A DNA stretch of 48,792 bases, from the NCBI GenBank assembly GCA_030533385.1, contig JAUNJG010000012.1, forward strand, positions 1 to 48,792. Reading direction: 5' to 3'. Shown here piece after piece: positions 8,088-17,698 of the stretch. A program made the position numbers and the translations under genes. Position 1 is the stretch's first letter. Every line of letters starts with the position of its first letter. The notes under the pieces are model-generated. The model was not told the origin of the DNA and did not search any database. It was given only the letters and a program-made list of their open reading frames with translations. Source of the stretch: Eubacteriales bacterium. GTDB taxonomy: Bacteria > Bacillota > Clostridia > Lachnospirales > Lachnospiraceae.

Positions 8088-9629
8088 ATGGAATTGATTC
8101 GTTCACTGAGAACAGAGAAAAAGAGAAGCACCGGGGAGAAGGTAAGAGTATGGTGCCTGTTGGTCGCCCTGATTTGCCTGTGGCAGCCGGTGTGTGGAAA
8201 AGCCAAGGTGAAGGCTCCCAAGATGGACTGCCATGCCTATGTGGTGATGGATGCGGGATCGGGGGAAGTTCTTTTTGGGCAAAAGAAAAATAAAGTGATT
8301 TATCCTGCCAGCACCGCAAAGCTTATGACTGCCATTGTGTGTGTGGAGAATGGAGATGTCAACAGCAAGATTAAGACGAAACCGGAGGTGATCCGTGGAA
8401 CGACCTACGGAACGTACTGCCTGGGGCTTCGCTCTGGCGTGACTTTCACATTCAAAGATTTGTTGAACATGAGTCTGGTATCCTCCGCCGCAGATGCCAC
8501 GGACAGCCTGGCCGTGGGAGTGTTTGGCTCAAAGCAGGCATGCGTGGACGCCATGAACGAAAAGTGCGCCCAGCTGGGATTGACAAGCACCCGGTTTGAT
8601 AACCCGGTTGGATCGGATATCGGAGCGGGATTTACGGAAACCTATGCGACAGCTGCGGAGATGGCCGCCATATGCCGCTACGCCATGACCGTGCCGGAGA
8701 TTCGCAAGTCGGTGGCACGTCCCCACTACAGCACAGTGATGGGGCAGGATATTACCTGCAACACGACGAACCGGTTTTTGCGGGGAATGTCCTACTATGA
8801 TAAAAAGAAATATAAAATTATCGGCTCGAAATCGGGAACGACCAATGCGGCGGGACACGTTTTTATTGCCACCGCCATAGATAAAGAAGGTCACGAAGTC
8901 ATTTGTGCCTATTTCGGAAAGGTGAGCAAGGAGAGCACGTTTTCTTCTATAAGAAAACTGTTGGACTACACTTTTGACAATTATAAAAAAGGAAATCTGA
9001 CGCTGACAAAGAGCAATTATGATGTTCGCTGTTCCGAGGAGATGGGGGCGGTGTACGATACATACGCTTCCCTCCATTGTTATCCGGGAGAGAAAGACGG
9101 CAGATACCATAAAAATAAGCCGGTGAAGAGAAAGGAACTCTCAGGCATGATGCGGGCAATGAACAATCTGGAAGGTGACGCCGTTTTAGAGACATTTACA
9201 AAGGGAAATCCAAGAGGGACGGTCACTGCGGCCCGCCTTGCCATGTTGGTGCAGGAAATGTATCCGGCGCATCTTTCCGGGGAGGAGAGAGAGGAGATTC
9301 TAAAGGGATGCTTCAACATGGAAGGGATGACGGAGGAGGAAAAGGAAGCCTATGCTTTGTTCTTGAAAAATGGACTGGCGACGGACGAGTCTTTCCGCAA
9401 TGCAAGGCAGCGCATTACCCGGGGGCAGGCATTATTGTTCGCCGACAGGCTTTCAGATTATCAGTTCGTCTATGCCGCATCTCATCCGGTGGCGCTGCTG
9501 GGGAGCGTGCAGGAGGCAAGCATATATCCTCAGATTCCATGCGGAGACATCGGTGCGTGCTGGAATAAAAAATGGACGGAGAGGCTGACGGAACAGGCGG
9601 CCCTTCGGACGGCCGGGAGAGGAGAATGA
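8088..9629 (+). CDS. S11 D-alanyl-D-alanine carboxypeptidase-like protein
   Basis: A 513-residue exported protein of the DacF/penicillin-binding protein 5 class, which trims the terminal D-Ala of peptidoglycan stem peptides. The signal peptide spans about residues 20-38. The nucleophile motif is S75-T-A-K78 and the third motif is K248-S-G-T. The middle SxN motif reads S-A-A near residue 133, so the usual Asn is Ala. After about residue 360 come stretches such as ITRGQALLFADRL that look like degenerate SLH repeats, a possible cell-wall anchor. The start at 8088 has AAGGAGG 10 bases upstream; the GTG at 8061 lacks one. The next gene follows after four bases. Confidence 0.85.
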   Translation: MELIRSLRTEKKRSTGEKVRVWCLLVALICLWQPVCGKAKVKAPKMDCHAYVVMDAGSGEVLFGQKKNKVIYPASTAKLMTAIVCVENGDVNSKIKTKPEVIRGTTYGTYCLGLRSGVTFTFKDLLNMSLVSSAADATDSLAVGVFGSKQACVDAMNEKCAQLGLTSTRFDNPVGSDIGAGFTETYATAAEMAAICRYAMTVPEIRKSVARPHYSTVMGQDITCNTTNRFLRGMSYYDKKKYKIIGSKSGTTNAAGHVFIATAIDKEGHEVICAYFGKVSKESTFSSIRKLLDYTFDNYKKGNLTLTKSNYDVRCSEEMGAVYDTYASLHCYPGEKDGRYHKNKPVKRKELSGMMRAMNNLEGDAVLETFTKGNPRGTVTAARLAMLVQEMYPAHLSGEEREEILKGCFNMEGMTEEEKEAYALFLKNGLATDESFRNARQRITRGQALLFADRLSDYQFVYAASHPVALLGSVQEASIYPQIPCGDIGACWNKKWTERLTEQAALRTAGRGE

Positions 9630-9633
9630 TGTC

Positions 9634-9831
9634 ATGAATAAAAAATTATACAAATCAGAAATGGACAGAAAGATCTGTGGAGTGTGCGGAGGACTGGGTG
9701 AATATCTGGGAGTAGATTCCACCGTCATTCGTCTGATTTTTGCGCTGGTCACCTTTTTTGGCGTGGTGCCGGGATGTGTCGTCTATTTGGTGGCGGCGAT
9801 TATCATGCCCGACGAAAGTAACTGCCATTAA
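9634..9831 (+). CDS. PspC domain small membrane protein
   Basis: A 65-residue protein made of little more than a PspC domain: KKLYKSEMDRKICGVCGGLG, then GEYLGVDSTVIRL, then one hydrophobic segment (about residues 33-58) ending in MPDE. PspC-type proteins sit in the membrane and sense or damp envelope stress; this short stand-alone form is common in Firmicutes, and its partner is not known here. It starts four bases after the carboxypeptidase-like gene behind GGAG, so the two are co-transcribed, which suits a cell-envelope role. Confidence 0.88.
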   Translation: MNKKLYKSEMDRKICGVCGGLGEYLGVDSTVIRLIFALVTFFGVVPGCVVYLVAAIIMPDESNCH

Positions 9832-9850
9832 AAAGTGCTGTCTGTACAAA

Positions 9851-9888
9851 AAGAGCCGTTTCTCTCAAGAAAGAGAGGCGGCTCTTTT
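9851..9888. terminator. bidirectional rho-independent terminator
   Basis: AAGAGCCG (9851-9858) pairs with CGGCTCTT (9879-9886), extended by TCTCTC/GAGAG around AAGA. A run of T follows on the plus strand and AAAA precedes it at 9848, so it can end both the pspC transcript and the leftward EFR1 transcript. Confidence 0.85.
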
Positions 9889-9931
9889 GCGGCGCGGGTC
9901 CGGTAGTAGAAAACTTGGCAAAGAAACAGGG

Positions 9932-10726
9932 TCAGATGATGGTATACCACGGTTCTAGGCGGGTGCTGCAAAGAGGGCGGAGTAATTCTTCCTGAAGCGT
10001 TTTAAAGGGTTCCGGTGTGAAGAATTTTGCTCCGGCCGGGCAAATACGGATGCAGGAACCGCAGCGGATGCATTCATTGTGTCGAATGTTTTTTGGATTA
10101 TTTTTTCCGATGGCCTTCACCGGGCAGGTCTGGGCGCAGAGCATACAGTAGATGCAAAACTCGTTGGTTTCCACCTGAAATGGGAAAAGATGCATCGGCT
10201 CTTTTTTGTAGGGATAGCTGCCTGGAACATCCAAAGGATCCATGTTATCGAGGTTGACGGAAGAAAGCCGTTCTCGGATGGCGTCCCCGAAAGAGTGGAT
10301 GATTTCTATGTCTTTTTCATCCGGCCTTTGGAAGGCCAAGTCGCTCAAAAAGGTGTGCTGACAGACGAAAGATCCGGCGGCCACCGGCAGGAATCCTCTC
10401 TCGGACAGCAAAACTTTCAACTCCATCAGGGTGTCGTCGATGGCCCGGTTGCCGTAGGTGGCCACGAGAACAGCGGGTGTGCGGTCGCCGCAAAAGTGGG
10501 AGAGACACTCGCTGACAGGAGACGGAACACGCCCTCCGTAGGAGGGAACGCCGAGGATGAGAAGGTCTGTCTCACACAGGGACAAAGGCTGCTGCCTGAC
10601 ATCATAATCGGTCAGATTGACCTTCTCGACAGGATAATCCTGGAAGGACGCCCCGATTTCAGATATCACCTTTTTGGTTGTGTTGGCAGGGCTAAAACAG
10701 GCACAATATACTTTTGTAATTTTCAT
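9932..10726 (-). CDS. EFR1-family flavodoxin-ferredoxin protein
   Basis: A 264-residue fusion of an N-terminal flavodoxin-like domain (residues 1-150; VYCACFSPANTTKK is the phosphate-binding loop region, GVPSYGGRVP the second loop) and a C-terminal two-cluster ferredoxin domain. The clusters are C-IYC-MLC-AQTC-P near 190 and C-IRC-GSC-IRIC-P near 220, each a CxxCxxCxxxCP for a 4Fe-4S cluster. It is a cytoplasmic electron-transfer protein; donor and acceptor cannot be read from sequence. The start was chosen because AAGGAGG lies eight bases before the ATG at 10726; the upstream in-frame extension is not protein-like. Confidence 0.9.
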   Translation of the reverse strand: MKITKVYCACFSPANTTKKVISEIGASFQDYPVEKVNLTDYDVRQQPLSLCETDLLILGVPSYGGRVPSPVSECLSHFCGDRTPAVLVATYGNRAIDDTLMELKVLLSERGFLPVAAGSFVCQHTFLSDLAFQRPDEKDIEIIHSFGDAIRERLSSVNLDNMDPLDVPGSYPYKKEPMHLFPFQVETNEFCIYCMLCAQTCPVKAIGKNNPKNIRHNECIRCGSCIRICPAGAKFFTPEPFKTLQEELLRPLCSTRLEPWYTII

Positions 10727-10872
10727 AACACATTCCTCCTTGTAATGCCAGTGGTATCCGAACATGCCGTTGAGAGTTCGGATAATTCCTGTCAGGTTAA
10801 AAATAAAAAAGATTGCTGTCCTTATTATAAATCGCAGGAAATACAGATTCAACGAGATTCTTCTATTTTATA

Positions 10873-10901
10873 TTGCCGAAATCAAAAAAAGAAGTTATAA
10901 T
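10873..10901 (+). promoter_or_regulatory. sigma-A promoter of the hsdS-like/hsdM-like operon
   Basis: TTGCCG (10873-10878), a 17-base spacer and perfect TATAAT (10896-10901), 33 bases before the GTG start at 10934. Confidence 0.75.
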
Positions 10902-10933
10902 GGGAAATAACATGTGAAAGAGGGGAAAAGATA

Positions 10934-11527
10934 GTGGAACTTCTGCTGGAACAAATCAGCCGGATTACCCATGGGGTGGTGTTAAACAGGGTAAAACCTA
11001 AAATACAGAACGAGGGAATCGAATACCCGATATTATCGATCAGCCAGCTATTGGATGAAGAGAATGGCATCAGGGATTATGAGGTTCCTTCTGTTTTTGT
11101 GGACAAAAAAAAGGAAAATAACCTGAATCTGGCGAAGGAGAACAGCATTGTCATCGGTCTGACGTCCTTTCACCGGGCGGTGGTGCTGGAAAAACAGCAT
11201 GAGGGAAAAATCATACCTTCTAATTTTGTGTCCATAGAGTTCACGGACGGGATTATGGATCCCTATTATTTTGCATGGTATTTTAACGAGCATCCTGAGA
11301 TTAAGGCGCAAAGAAGCATTGCTATCCAGGGAAATTCTTCCGTAAAGGTTCTTTCGATACACATGATACGGCAGTTGATGATTGAATGTCCGGATTTGTC
11401 CACGCAGATGTCTATCGGCAAGCTTTATTATTACCAGAAAAGAAAACAGTTGCTTCTCATGGAAAAAATGGAGCTGGAGAGATCCGTGCTGACAGAAGAG
11501 ATGATGCAGCGGTTAAAAAAGATATGA
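10934..11527 (+). CDS. HsdS-like half specificity protein
   Basis: A 197-residue protein that looks like half of a type I restriction specificity subunit: one target-recognition-like domain (residues 1-150, with YPILSISQLLDEENG and an FVSIEF-type central strand) followed by a short helix (about 160-195) like an HsdS conserved helical spacer. Type I S subunits normally hold two such halves; a half protein would have to dimerise. It begins with GTG behind GAGGGG and lies 14 bases before an HsdM homologue, S before M, the reverse of the usual order. There is no HsdR gene here. Its assignment rests on fold-like features and on its partner. Confidence 0.65.
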   Translation: MELLLEQISRITHGVVLNRVKPKIQNEGIEYPILSISQLLDEENGIRDYEVPSVFVDKKKENNLNLAKENSIVIGLTSFHRAVVLEKQHEGKIIPSNFVSIEFTDGIMDPYYFAWYFNEHPEIKAQRSIAIQGNSSVKVLSIHMIRQLMIECPDLSTQMSIGKLYYYQKRKQLLLMEKMELERSVLTEEMMQRLKKI

Positions 11528-11541
11528 AAAGGTGAAGTACC

Positions 11542-12900
11542 ATGGATGAAAAACAATTACGTTATGAATTTTTATCAGTATCGGGGGAGAGCCATCCCGG
11601 CCTGACCTTCGAGGAATACAGAGATAGCTGCGTGTTCTTGCTGTTTTACCAATATCTGTGCCTGAAGTACGAGGACAAGCTGGAAGAGTGCTATCGGCCT
11701 GGTGCGCTGGTTCGGATGGCCATCAGAGGAAAGCTTCAGATACCTTCTTTTCTCCGCTTTATTGAGGCGGCTTCTCCCTTTATCCATCTGGCGGATCGTC
11801 ATTTTCAGCTCACAGAGTTTTCTTTTTTTAAAAATCTTCAAAAAGTGCAGCTTTTGGAAAAACAAAAAAGTTATGCTCGTTTTTTTAGAAAACTCATAAA
11901 AAAAATAGATGCCTGGGACTGCCATGAGCTTTTGCTGGAGGAGTATCCTCGTCTTTTCGGCGAGCTGATGGGAACCTTTGCCCGGATGAAGAAAGAAACC
12001 TACTTTTCTGAGGAGTTGCTGTCTTTGTACCGGATGTTTTTTTCGGAGACGGTGAAAAAACCGGAGGCGGTATTTCTGCCGAATTTTGAATATGGTCTGC
12101 TTTTGCAGGCAATGATGAAGGAAGGACAAAAAGATATTAAGATTTCCGGGTTTGAAGAGCATATCGGCTATCGGGAAATCTTTGAGATTCTTTGTGATAT
12201 GAAGGGGATTCCCCGCTCCGGGATGACGATTTGCTCCAAGGAGGAATGGAGAGGGGACGCCCTGTTTGACAGCATCGGCATTTTTATGCCGGAAGGAGTA
12301 GAAGGAGGAACTCTGATTGAGGCCGAACGACAGCCAAGGCTGGTGGCGGAGACGGCCGGCTCTATTGCAAAAGGAGAACTTCCTTTTTTGCTGTCCGCCC
12401 TTTCCTTTTTGCGGGAAGGAGGCACAATGGTAGCGGTGGTGCCTGGCGCATTGCTCTACCGGGAGGGGAGAGAGTCCCAGCTGCGCCGGTATATTGTGGA
12501 AGAAAAAAATTATCTGGATACTGCCATGCTTTTACCGGACGGCATGTTTCAGTCCACGGGACAAAAAGAGGTACTGTTGCTGTTCAGAAAAGGAAGAAAG
12601 AAAAAGGACGTCCTGTTTTTTGACTGTGGGGAGACGGAAGAGTTCGGAGAAGAACAGCTTCGCTCCATTTTGCTGGCGTGGAGGGAGAGGAAGACGATTC
12701 CCGGTTTTTGCAGCGCTGTCACCCAGGAAGTCATAGAAGAAAATGAGTTTAACTTGAATCTGCCCCGCTATATCACGAAGACAACCCATCTGTCCAAGGT
12801 GGACGTGGAGGCAAGAAAAAAACGAATCAAAGAAATTGACAGAGAATTACTGGAGATAGAAGAAAAGATTTTAATGTACAAAAGAGACCTGGAAATGTAG
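11542..12900 (+). CDS. HsdM-like protein without methylase motifs
   Basis: A 452-residue homologue of the type I methylation subunit. The architecture is retained: an N-terminal helical domain, then a methyltransferase-like core with the late motifs GGTMVAVVPGALLYREG (about 294-310), LPDGMFQSTGQKEVLLLF (about 331-348) and a C-terminal coiled coil. But motif I, DPxxGSG in the family, is replaced by LPNFEYGLLL (179-188), and the catalytic NPPF is absent; the matching place near 242-252 reads FDSIGIFMPEG. It should bind neither AdoMet nor catalyse methyl transfer. It is co-transcribed with the S-like gene, and 18 bases separate it from the lipoprotein gene downstream. Function unknown. Confidence 0.7.
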   Translation: MDEKQLRYEFLSVSGESHPGLTFEEYRDSCVFLLFYQYLCLKYEDKLEECYRPGALVRMAIRGKLQIPSFLRFIEAASPFIHLADRHFQLTEFSFFKNLQKVQLLEKQKSYARFFRKLIKKIDAWDCHELLLEEYPRLFGELMGTFARMKKETYFSEELLSLYRMFFSETVKKPEAVFLPNFEYGLLLQAMMKEGQKDIKISGFEEHIGYREIFEILCDMKGIPRSGMTICSKEEWRGDALFDSIGIFMPEGVEGGTLIEAERQPRLVAETAGSIAKGELPFLLSALSFLREGGTMVAVVPGALLYREGRESQLRRYIVEEKNYLDTAMLLPDGMFQSTGQKEVLLLFRKGRKKKDVLFFDCGETEEFGEEQLRSILLAWRERKTIPGFCSAVTQEVIEENEFNLNLPRYITKTTHLSKVDVEARKKRIKEIDRELLEIEEKILMYKRDLEM

Positions 12901-12918
12901 TTCTGAGAGGATGGAAGA

Positions 12919-13689
12919 ATGAAAAAGACATATGTGGGAATGATGCTGCTCTGCCTGCTTTTGTTGCTCGGATGCGTCGGAGAAAAAAAGGCCGGTGAAG
13001 ACAAAGGGGAGAGTGCCGATATCATTGTGGGGGTGGAGGAAAAAAACGCACCCTACTATTCCGTGGACGAGAAAGGAGAGGAGAGCGGCCTCTATGTGGA
13101 TCTGATGGAGGAGCTGGCGGCAAAAGGAGGGTTTACTTACTCTTTTTGTCCCATGACGATCTCGGGATTCCGGGGCAGTGCCGGGCAGGAGTGTGATGTG
13201 TTTCTCGGCAACATGGAGATGGAAAGAGGCTCCATGGCAAAATATGCACAGATGGAGCCATTTTTTCAGACAGCTCTTTGTCTGATGGTAAAAAAAGGCT
13301 CTGCCATCAAAGAAAAAAGTGATTTAAGGGGCGTGTCCATTGCGGCCACGGCCGGGGCGGGAGAGGAGAATTTTGCTGAATACCTAGCGTCAAAATATGG
13401 AGCGGACAGCATTCTGTTTGTAAATGAGAAAAGCTGTTACGAAGATTTTGCGGCAGGGTATTCCGAGGGACTCGTGGTGGAGGACATCCTGGCACAGAAA
13501 AAAAAGAAGAAGGATAAAAATTTTCGCATCATGATAACCAGCAAAAAATATAAGAGCAGCCACACTTTCACGGCGAGAAGCGCCTCCGGCATCCCTAAGT
13601 TGCTGTCGGAAGGGATGAAAAGGATGAAGGAGGACGGGTCGCTGGGGGTGCTGATTCAAAAATACAAAGATTCTTTTTCTCAGATATAA
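12919..13689 (+). CDS. family 3 extracellular solute-binding lipoprotein
   Basis: A 256-residue lipoprotein. The N-terminus is a signal peptide ending in the lipobox LLLLGC (Cys about residue 19), so the protein is anchored on the outer face of the membrane. The body is the periplasmic-binding fold of polar amino acid receptors: IIVGVEEKNAPYYSVDEKG, GLYVDLMEELAAKGG and the DLRGVSIAATAGAG hinge strand. No permease or ATPase gene is next to it. It sits 18 bases behind the HsdM-like gene behind GAGG, so it is probably transcribed with it, but I see no functional link. The ligand is unknown. Confidence 0.85.
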   Translation: MKKTYVGMMLLCLLLLLGCVGEKKAGEDKGESADIIVGVEEKNAPYYSVDEKGEESGLYVDLMEELAAKGGFTYSFCPMTISGFRGSAGQECDVFLGNMEMERGSMAKYAQMEPFFQTALCLMVKKGSAIKEKSDLRGVSIAATAGAGEENFAEYLASKYGADSILFVNEKSCYEDFAAGYSEGLVVEDILAQKKKKKDKNFRIMITSKKYKSSHTFTARSASGIPKLLSEGMKRMKEDGSLGVLIQKYKDSFSQI

Positions 13690-13692
13690 GGA

Positions 13693-13742
13693 AGGATTTT
13701 TGTGGCCGATGGCGGTGCCTTCTTTTCCCGTCGGAAAAATCC
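13693..13742 (+). terminator. hairpin downstream of the lipoprotein gene
   Basis: GGATTTTT (13695-13702 region) pairs with AAAAATCC, with CCGA/TCGG stacked inside. It is followed by CCTTTTCC rather than a clean T run, so it could be a weak terminator or an attenuator before the tepA-like gene. Confidence 0.35.
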
Positions 13743-13840
13743 GCCTTTTCCAAAAGTATAAAAGCGCAAAAAGTGAACACCCTAGTGTAGGAACAAAGCC
13801 GCAGAAAAATTTAAAAATACCCCGGCTTTCAGGAGGTCTT

Positions 13841-14500
13841 ATGCAAAATCAGGGAAAAGGAATCATAGAATTTGGGCAGGAATTTTTGGAAAATCATGCC
13901 AGTGGGCACCACATTTTATATTTGTCCGTCATCGGAGAGATTGAGGGGCATGAGCTGGCCAGTGAGCGGACAAAGACAACGAAATACGAGCATTTGCTTC
14001 CCCTCCTTGCCAGGGCGCAGGATGATCGGGAGATTGACGGAGTGTTGATTCTCATCAATACTCTGGGCGGAGATTGTTCCTGCGGGCTGGCGGTGGCGGA
14101 GATGATTGCCTCCATGGATAAGCCGGTCGTGTCCTTGATAATCGGAGACAGTCATTCCATCGGCGTTCCTTTGTCGGTGGCGTCGGATTACACAGTCATT
14201 GCGCCCACGGCAACCATGCTGATTCATCCTGTCAGGTTGAGCGGGACGGTCATCGGGGCGCCGCAGACCTTTGAGTACTTCAAATTGATTCAGGACAGGA
14301 TTCTAAACTTTATCGAGGGACATTCCGGAGCGAAAAAAGAAGACCTGGAGAAAATGATGATGAAAAAAGGGATGATGGCCAAAGATCTCGGAACCATTCT
14401 TGTGGGGGAAGATGCGGTGAAGGCAGGACTTGCAGATGCGGTGGGTGGCATTGCGGATGCCCTCGCCTGGCTCCATCAAAAGATTTCTTCAGAAAAATAA
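13841..14500 (+). CDS. tepA: ClpP-class protease, TepA-like
   Basis: A 219-residue ClpP-fold protein. The oxyanion strand is [19 protein letters not shown] (about 72-89), the nucleophile region [14 protein letters not shown] (102-115; probably S106), and the catalytic His lies in [10 protein letters not shown] (H129). In Bacillus the homologue TepA lies next to spoIIIE, exactly as here, and has been linked to protein export. It is cytoplasmic or membrane-associated, with no signal peptide. The start at 13841 follows AGGAGG by four to five bases; the upstream in-frame extension to 13700 is not conserved-looking and crosses the hairpin. spoIIIE follows after 17 bases. Confidence 0.85.
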   Translation: MQNQGKGIIEFGQEFLENHASGHHILYLSVIGEIEGHELASERTKTTKYEHLLPLLARAQDDREIDGVLILINTLGGDCSCGLAVAEMIASMDKPVVSLIIGDSHSIGVPLSVASDYTVIAPTATMLIHPVRLSGTVIGAPQTFEYFKLIQDRILNFIEGHSGAKKEDLEKMMMKKGMMAKDLGTILVGEDAVKAGLADAVGGIADALAWLHQKISSEK

Positions 14501-14517
14501 AAAAAGGTGTGAATACT

Positions 14518-17500
14518 ATGTCGAATACAACAAAAAATAATGCGGGAGCAGGTCAGCGGGCGGGCGGCAAAAAGGTGTCTGCCCCGAAAGCCTCTCAAAA
14601 GAAAAAACAGACGTCCTTTGGAAAAAAGAAAACGGAGGAGAAGGATCGGGGCATTCCGATGAAAAATGAAGTCTGGGTCATTGCCTCCTTCGGAATCATG
14701 GTGATTTTGATGTTGAGTAACTTTGGCTGGTGCGGAACCGTGGGCGTCTGGCTTTCCAGCTTTCTTTATGGAATCTTTGGCTGTGCCCAGTATGTGATGC
14801 CGGTGGCTTTCTTTTTGTTTGTCACTGCGCTGCTGGCCAACGATTTCAGCGTTCTTGCCATGAAAAAATGCGGGGCGGCCTTTCTCACCCTGACCATGCT
14901 GTCCTCCTATGTTCAGATTATTTATCAGGGAGAAGTGAAGAATTTTTATGATTTGTTTGCCACGGCAGTCAAGGATCACATGTCCGGCGGTATGCTGGGA
15001 GGAGGCATCGCCCTGCTCTTAAAACAGTGGTTTGGAACGCCCGGCGCCATCGTGATTATTTCCTGCGTGATGCTGTTGTCTCTGGTGGTGTTGACCCAGA
15101 GATCCTTTCTGCAATTTTTCCGGGAGAGGATGGAGAAGGGGAAGGCGCTGTGGAAAAATGGCCTGAAACGCCTTGAAAAAGAGAGACAAGAGAAAAAAGA
15201 GAAGGAGGAGAAAGAAAAGAAAGAGAAAATATCATTGGCGGATCGCATCCGGGCGAAAAAATGTGAAGAAAAAATAAAAGAGATAGAAGAAGAACAGATG
15301 CAGGCGGCGGCCGGGCAGCGCAGAGAAGGAGAAGGAGACAAAAAAGAAAAGACGAAAAAAACAGGTGTCAAAAAACAGCCTGAAATCAAAATACATATTC
15401 CGCTTTTTACGGACGAGCAGGAGGTAAAAAGAAAGGACGAGGTAAAAGAGCTGCACCCGGAAGTTTACCCGTTTACTGCGGAGGATGGAAAACCTCAGGA
15501 GTTTGACGGCAAGCTTGATTTTTCTGCCTTCTCCTTCCGAAGCGGCAAGACTCCGGAAGAGTTTGAGGAGGAGGTAAAGCAGACGTCCTTTGAGGAGGCC
15601 GTCTCAGAAATTTTGCGTCGAGAAAGGGAGCAGGAAGTTGTCGGGGAGGACGAAGCTCCGGAAGAAAAGGAAGGAGGTCTCCCGGAGGAGATCGTGCTGT
15701 CTGAGAAGAGGACGGATACGACCTTCGCCACAGATGGGGAGGGAGACTGGAACAAAGAAGATTGGATGAAAGAGGAAGATGCGGAGGAAGAGACCGGGGA
15801 TGTGTGGCCTCAAAAACCTGAGGACACGGCGGTGGAAGTGGTGCTGTCGGAGGAAGAAGAAGTGCTGTCGGCAGTGGAAAATCCCCAGTCTCGGAAGACG
15901 AAGGATGAAGAATCCGCTTCCGTCACATCGGCATCTCGGGAGGAGGCGGTGTTTGAGACTGTCAAGGAAGAGCCGGAACGGCTGGGTGGAGTGAAAAAGT
16001 CCACCTTGCAGGCACAGCGTAAGTCTGAGAAGCAGAGAAAGACGGAGATGGCGCCTGGGCAGCAGCCGAATGAAGAGAAGGAGACGTTAAAAAGACCAAA
16101 AAGTTACGAGACAGTCGAGGAGAGCAGACAGTATGTGTTCCCGCCGGTGAATCTTTTGGTCTATGAGAAACATACGCTGGCTCCGGATTATGATAAACAT
16201 CTGAAGGAGACTGCCATGAAACTGCAAAGCACTCTGGAAAGCTTTGGCGTTCATGTGACCATCACCGACATCAGTTGTGGTCCGGCGGTCACCCGCTATG
16301 AAATGTTCCCGGAACAGGGAACAAAAGTCAGCAAAATTGTATCTTTGACCGATGACATCAAGCTGAATCTGGCGGCTTCGGACATCCGGATAGAGGCGCC
16401 GATTCCAGGAAAGGCAGCCATCGGCATCGAGGTTCCGAACAAGGAAAACCAGACGGTACATTTCAGGGAGCTGGTGGACAGCCGGGTATTTCGGAGCTTT
16501 AAGTCCAAGCTGGCCTTTGCCGTCGGAAAGGATATTGGCGGAAAGATTGTGGTGGCTGATTTGGCAAAAATGCCTCATCTTCTCATTGCGGGAGCGACCG
16601 GATCAGGAAAGTCCGTCTGCATCAACACCCTGATTATGAGCATTCTTTATAAGGCGTCTCCATCGGAGGTCAAACTGATGATGATAGACCCGAAAATGGT
16701 GGAACTTAGTACATATAACGGGATTCCTCACCTTCTGATTCCGGTAGTCACGGATCCGAAAAAAGCTTCCGGTGCTCTGAACTGGGCGGTGGCAGAGATG
16801 ACGGACCGATACAAAAAATTTACGGAGTGCAGTGTACGAAACATCGAGGGATATAATAAGAAGGTGGATTCTCTGCTGGCTTCCGGCGAGGTAGAGGAAG
16901 GAAAACTGGAAAAAATGCCGCAGATAGTGATTATCATCGACGAGCTTGCGGACTTGATGATGGTCGCTCCCGGCGAGGTGGAAGATGCCATCGTGAGGCT
17001 TTCCCAGCTGGCCAGGGCGGCGGGGATCCATCTTGTGATTGCCACCCAGAGACCTTCCGTCAACGTCATTACCGGCCTGATCAAGGCGAATGTCCCATCA
17101 AGAATCGCCTTTTCCGTTTCTTCCGGCGTCGACAGCCGGACGATCATCGACATGAATGGAGCAGAAAAATTGTTGGGAAGAGGAGACATGCTCTTTTATC
17201 CATCTGGTTATCAAAAGCCGGTTCGAGTGCAGGGTGCCTTTATCTCTGATGCGGAGGTAAGTCGGGTGGCCGAATTTTTAAGGGAAAATGAGACGATGGC
17301 CGTGTATGATGCGGAAGTCTCGGAAAAAATTGAAAACAAAATAAAGAACAGCAGCGTCTCCAGTGAGAGAGATGAATATTTCGAGGCGGCAGCCCGCTTT
17401 ATCATGGAAAAGGACAAGGCGACCATAGGGATGCTGCAAAGAATGTTCAAAATCGGATTTAACCGGGCGGCTAGAATCATTGACCAGATGGCAGAGGCCG

Positions 17501-17589
17501 GAATCGTGGGGCCGGAAGAGGGAACCAAGCCAAGAAAAATCCTCATGACGCCAGAGCAGCTAGATGCTTTTTTTGAGGAGATGCTATAA
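14518..17589 (+). CDS. spoIIIE: DNA translocase FtsK/SpoIIIE
   Basis: A 1023-residue septal DNA pump that moves the chromosome across the closing division or sporulation septum. After a basic N-terminus come four membrane segments (residues 48-195). A long, highly charged Glu/Lys linker follows (about 200-530), longer than in Bacillus SpoIIIE. The motor carries Walker A GATGSGKS near 695 and Walker [12 protein letters not shown] near 805. The C-terminal gamma winged helix, from about 960, reads DNA polarity sequences. The start ATG 14518 has AAGGTG nine bases upstream; GTG at 14509 is possible. The tepA neighbour supports the assignment. The stop abuts a tnpB relic. Confidence 0.93.
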   Translation: MSNTTKNNAGAGQRAGGKKVSAPKASQKKKQTSFGKKKTEEKDRGIPMKNEVWVIASFGIMVILMLSNFGWCGTVGVWLSSFLYGIFGCAQYVMPVAFFLFVTALLANDFSVLAMKKCGAAFLTLTMLSSYVQIIYQGEVKNFYDLFATAVKDHMSGGMLGGGIALLLKQWFGTPGAIVIISCVMLLSLVVLTQRSFLQFFRERMEKGKALWKNGLKRLEKERQEKKEKEEKEKKEKISLADRIRAKKCEEKIKEIEEEQMQAAAGQRREGEGDKKEKTKKTGVKKQPEIKIHIPLFTDEQEVKRKDEVKELHPEVYPFTAEDGKPQEFDGKLDFSAFSFRSGKTPEEFEEEVKQTSFEEAVSEILRREREQEVVGEDEAPEEKEGGLPEEIVLSEKRTDTTFATDGEGDWNKEDWMKEEDAEEETGDVWPQKPEDTAVEVVLSEEEEVLSAVENPQSRKTKDEESASVTSASREEAVFETVKEEPERLGGVKKSTLQAQRKSEKQRKTEMAPGQQPNEEKETLKRPKSYETVEESRQYVFPPVNLLVYEKHTLAPDYDKHLKETAMKLQSTLESFGVHVTITDISCGPAVTRYEMFPEQGTKVSKIVSLTDDIKLNLAASDIRIEAPIPGKAAIGIEVPNKENQTVHFRELVDSRVFRSFKSKLAFAVGKDIGGKIVVADLAKMPHLLIAGATGSGKSVCINTLIMSILYKASPSEVKLMMIDPKMVELSTYNGIPHLLIPVVTDPKKASGALNWAVAEMTDRYKKFTECSVRNIEGYNKKVDSLLASGEVEEGKLEKMPQIVIIIDELADLMMVAPGEVEDAIVRLSQLARAAGIHLVIATQRPSVNVITGLIKANVPSRIAFSVSSGVDSRTIIDMNGAEKLLGRGDMLFYPSGYQKPVRVQGAFISDAEVSRVAEFLRENETMAVYDAEVSEKIENKIKNSSVSSERDEYFEAAARFIMEKDKATIGMLQRMFKIGFNRAARIIDQMAEAGIVGPEEGTKPRKILMTPEQLDAFFEEML

Positions 17590-17599
17590 ATAAAGCTGA

Positions 17600-17698
17600 A
17601 AAAGATGGGATTGTCCAGATTGCGAAACTCATCACGACAGGGATATAAATGCTGCTAAAAATATTAGAAACGAGTTTATGCAGTTAGTAACTGTATAA
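17600..17698 (+). pseudogene. tnpB: 3' remnant of an IS200/IS605 tnpB gene
   Basis: The reading frame encodes the last 32 residues of a TnpB nuclease: KRWDCPDCETHHDRDINAAK and onward to QLVTV and a stop. This is the second half of the zinc ribbon (CPxC) and the HHDRDINAAKNI block that ends TnpB proteins and carries the last RuvC Asp. Everything upstream is lost: a stop precedes it at 17597 and spoIIIE ends at 17589. The element must therefore have been deleted right up to the host gene. Confidence 0.85.

Noticed and set aside
10079-10900. 273-codon plus-strand frame opposite the EFR1 gene
   Set aside because: The minus strand has two CxxCxxCxxxCP clusters and a good ribosome site; the plus frame is its shadow.
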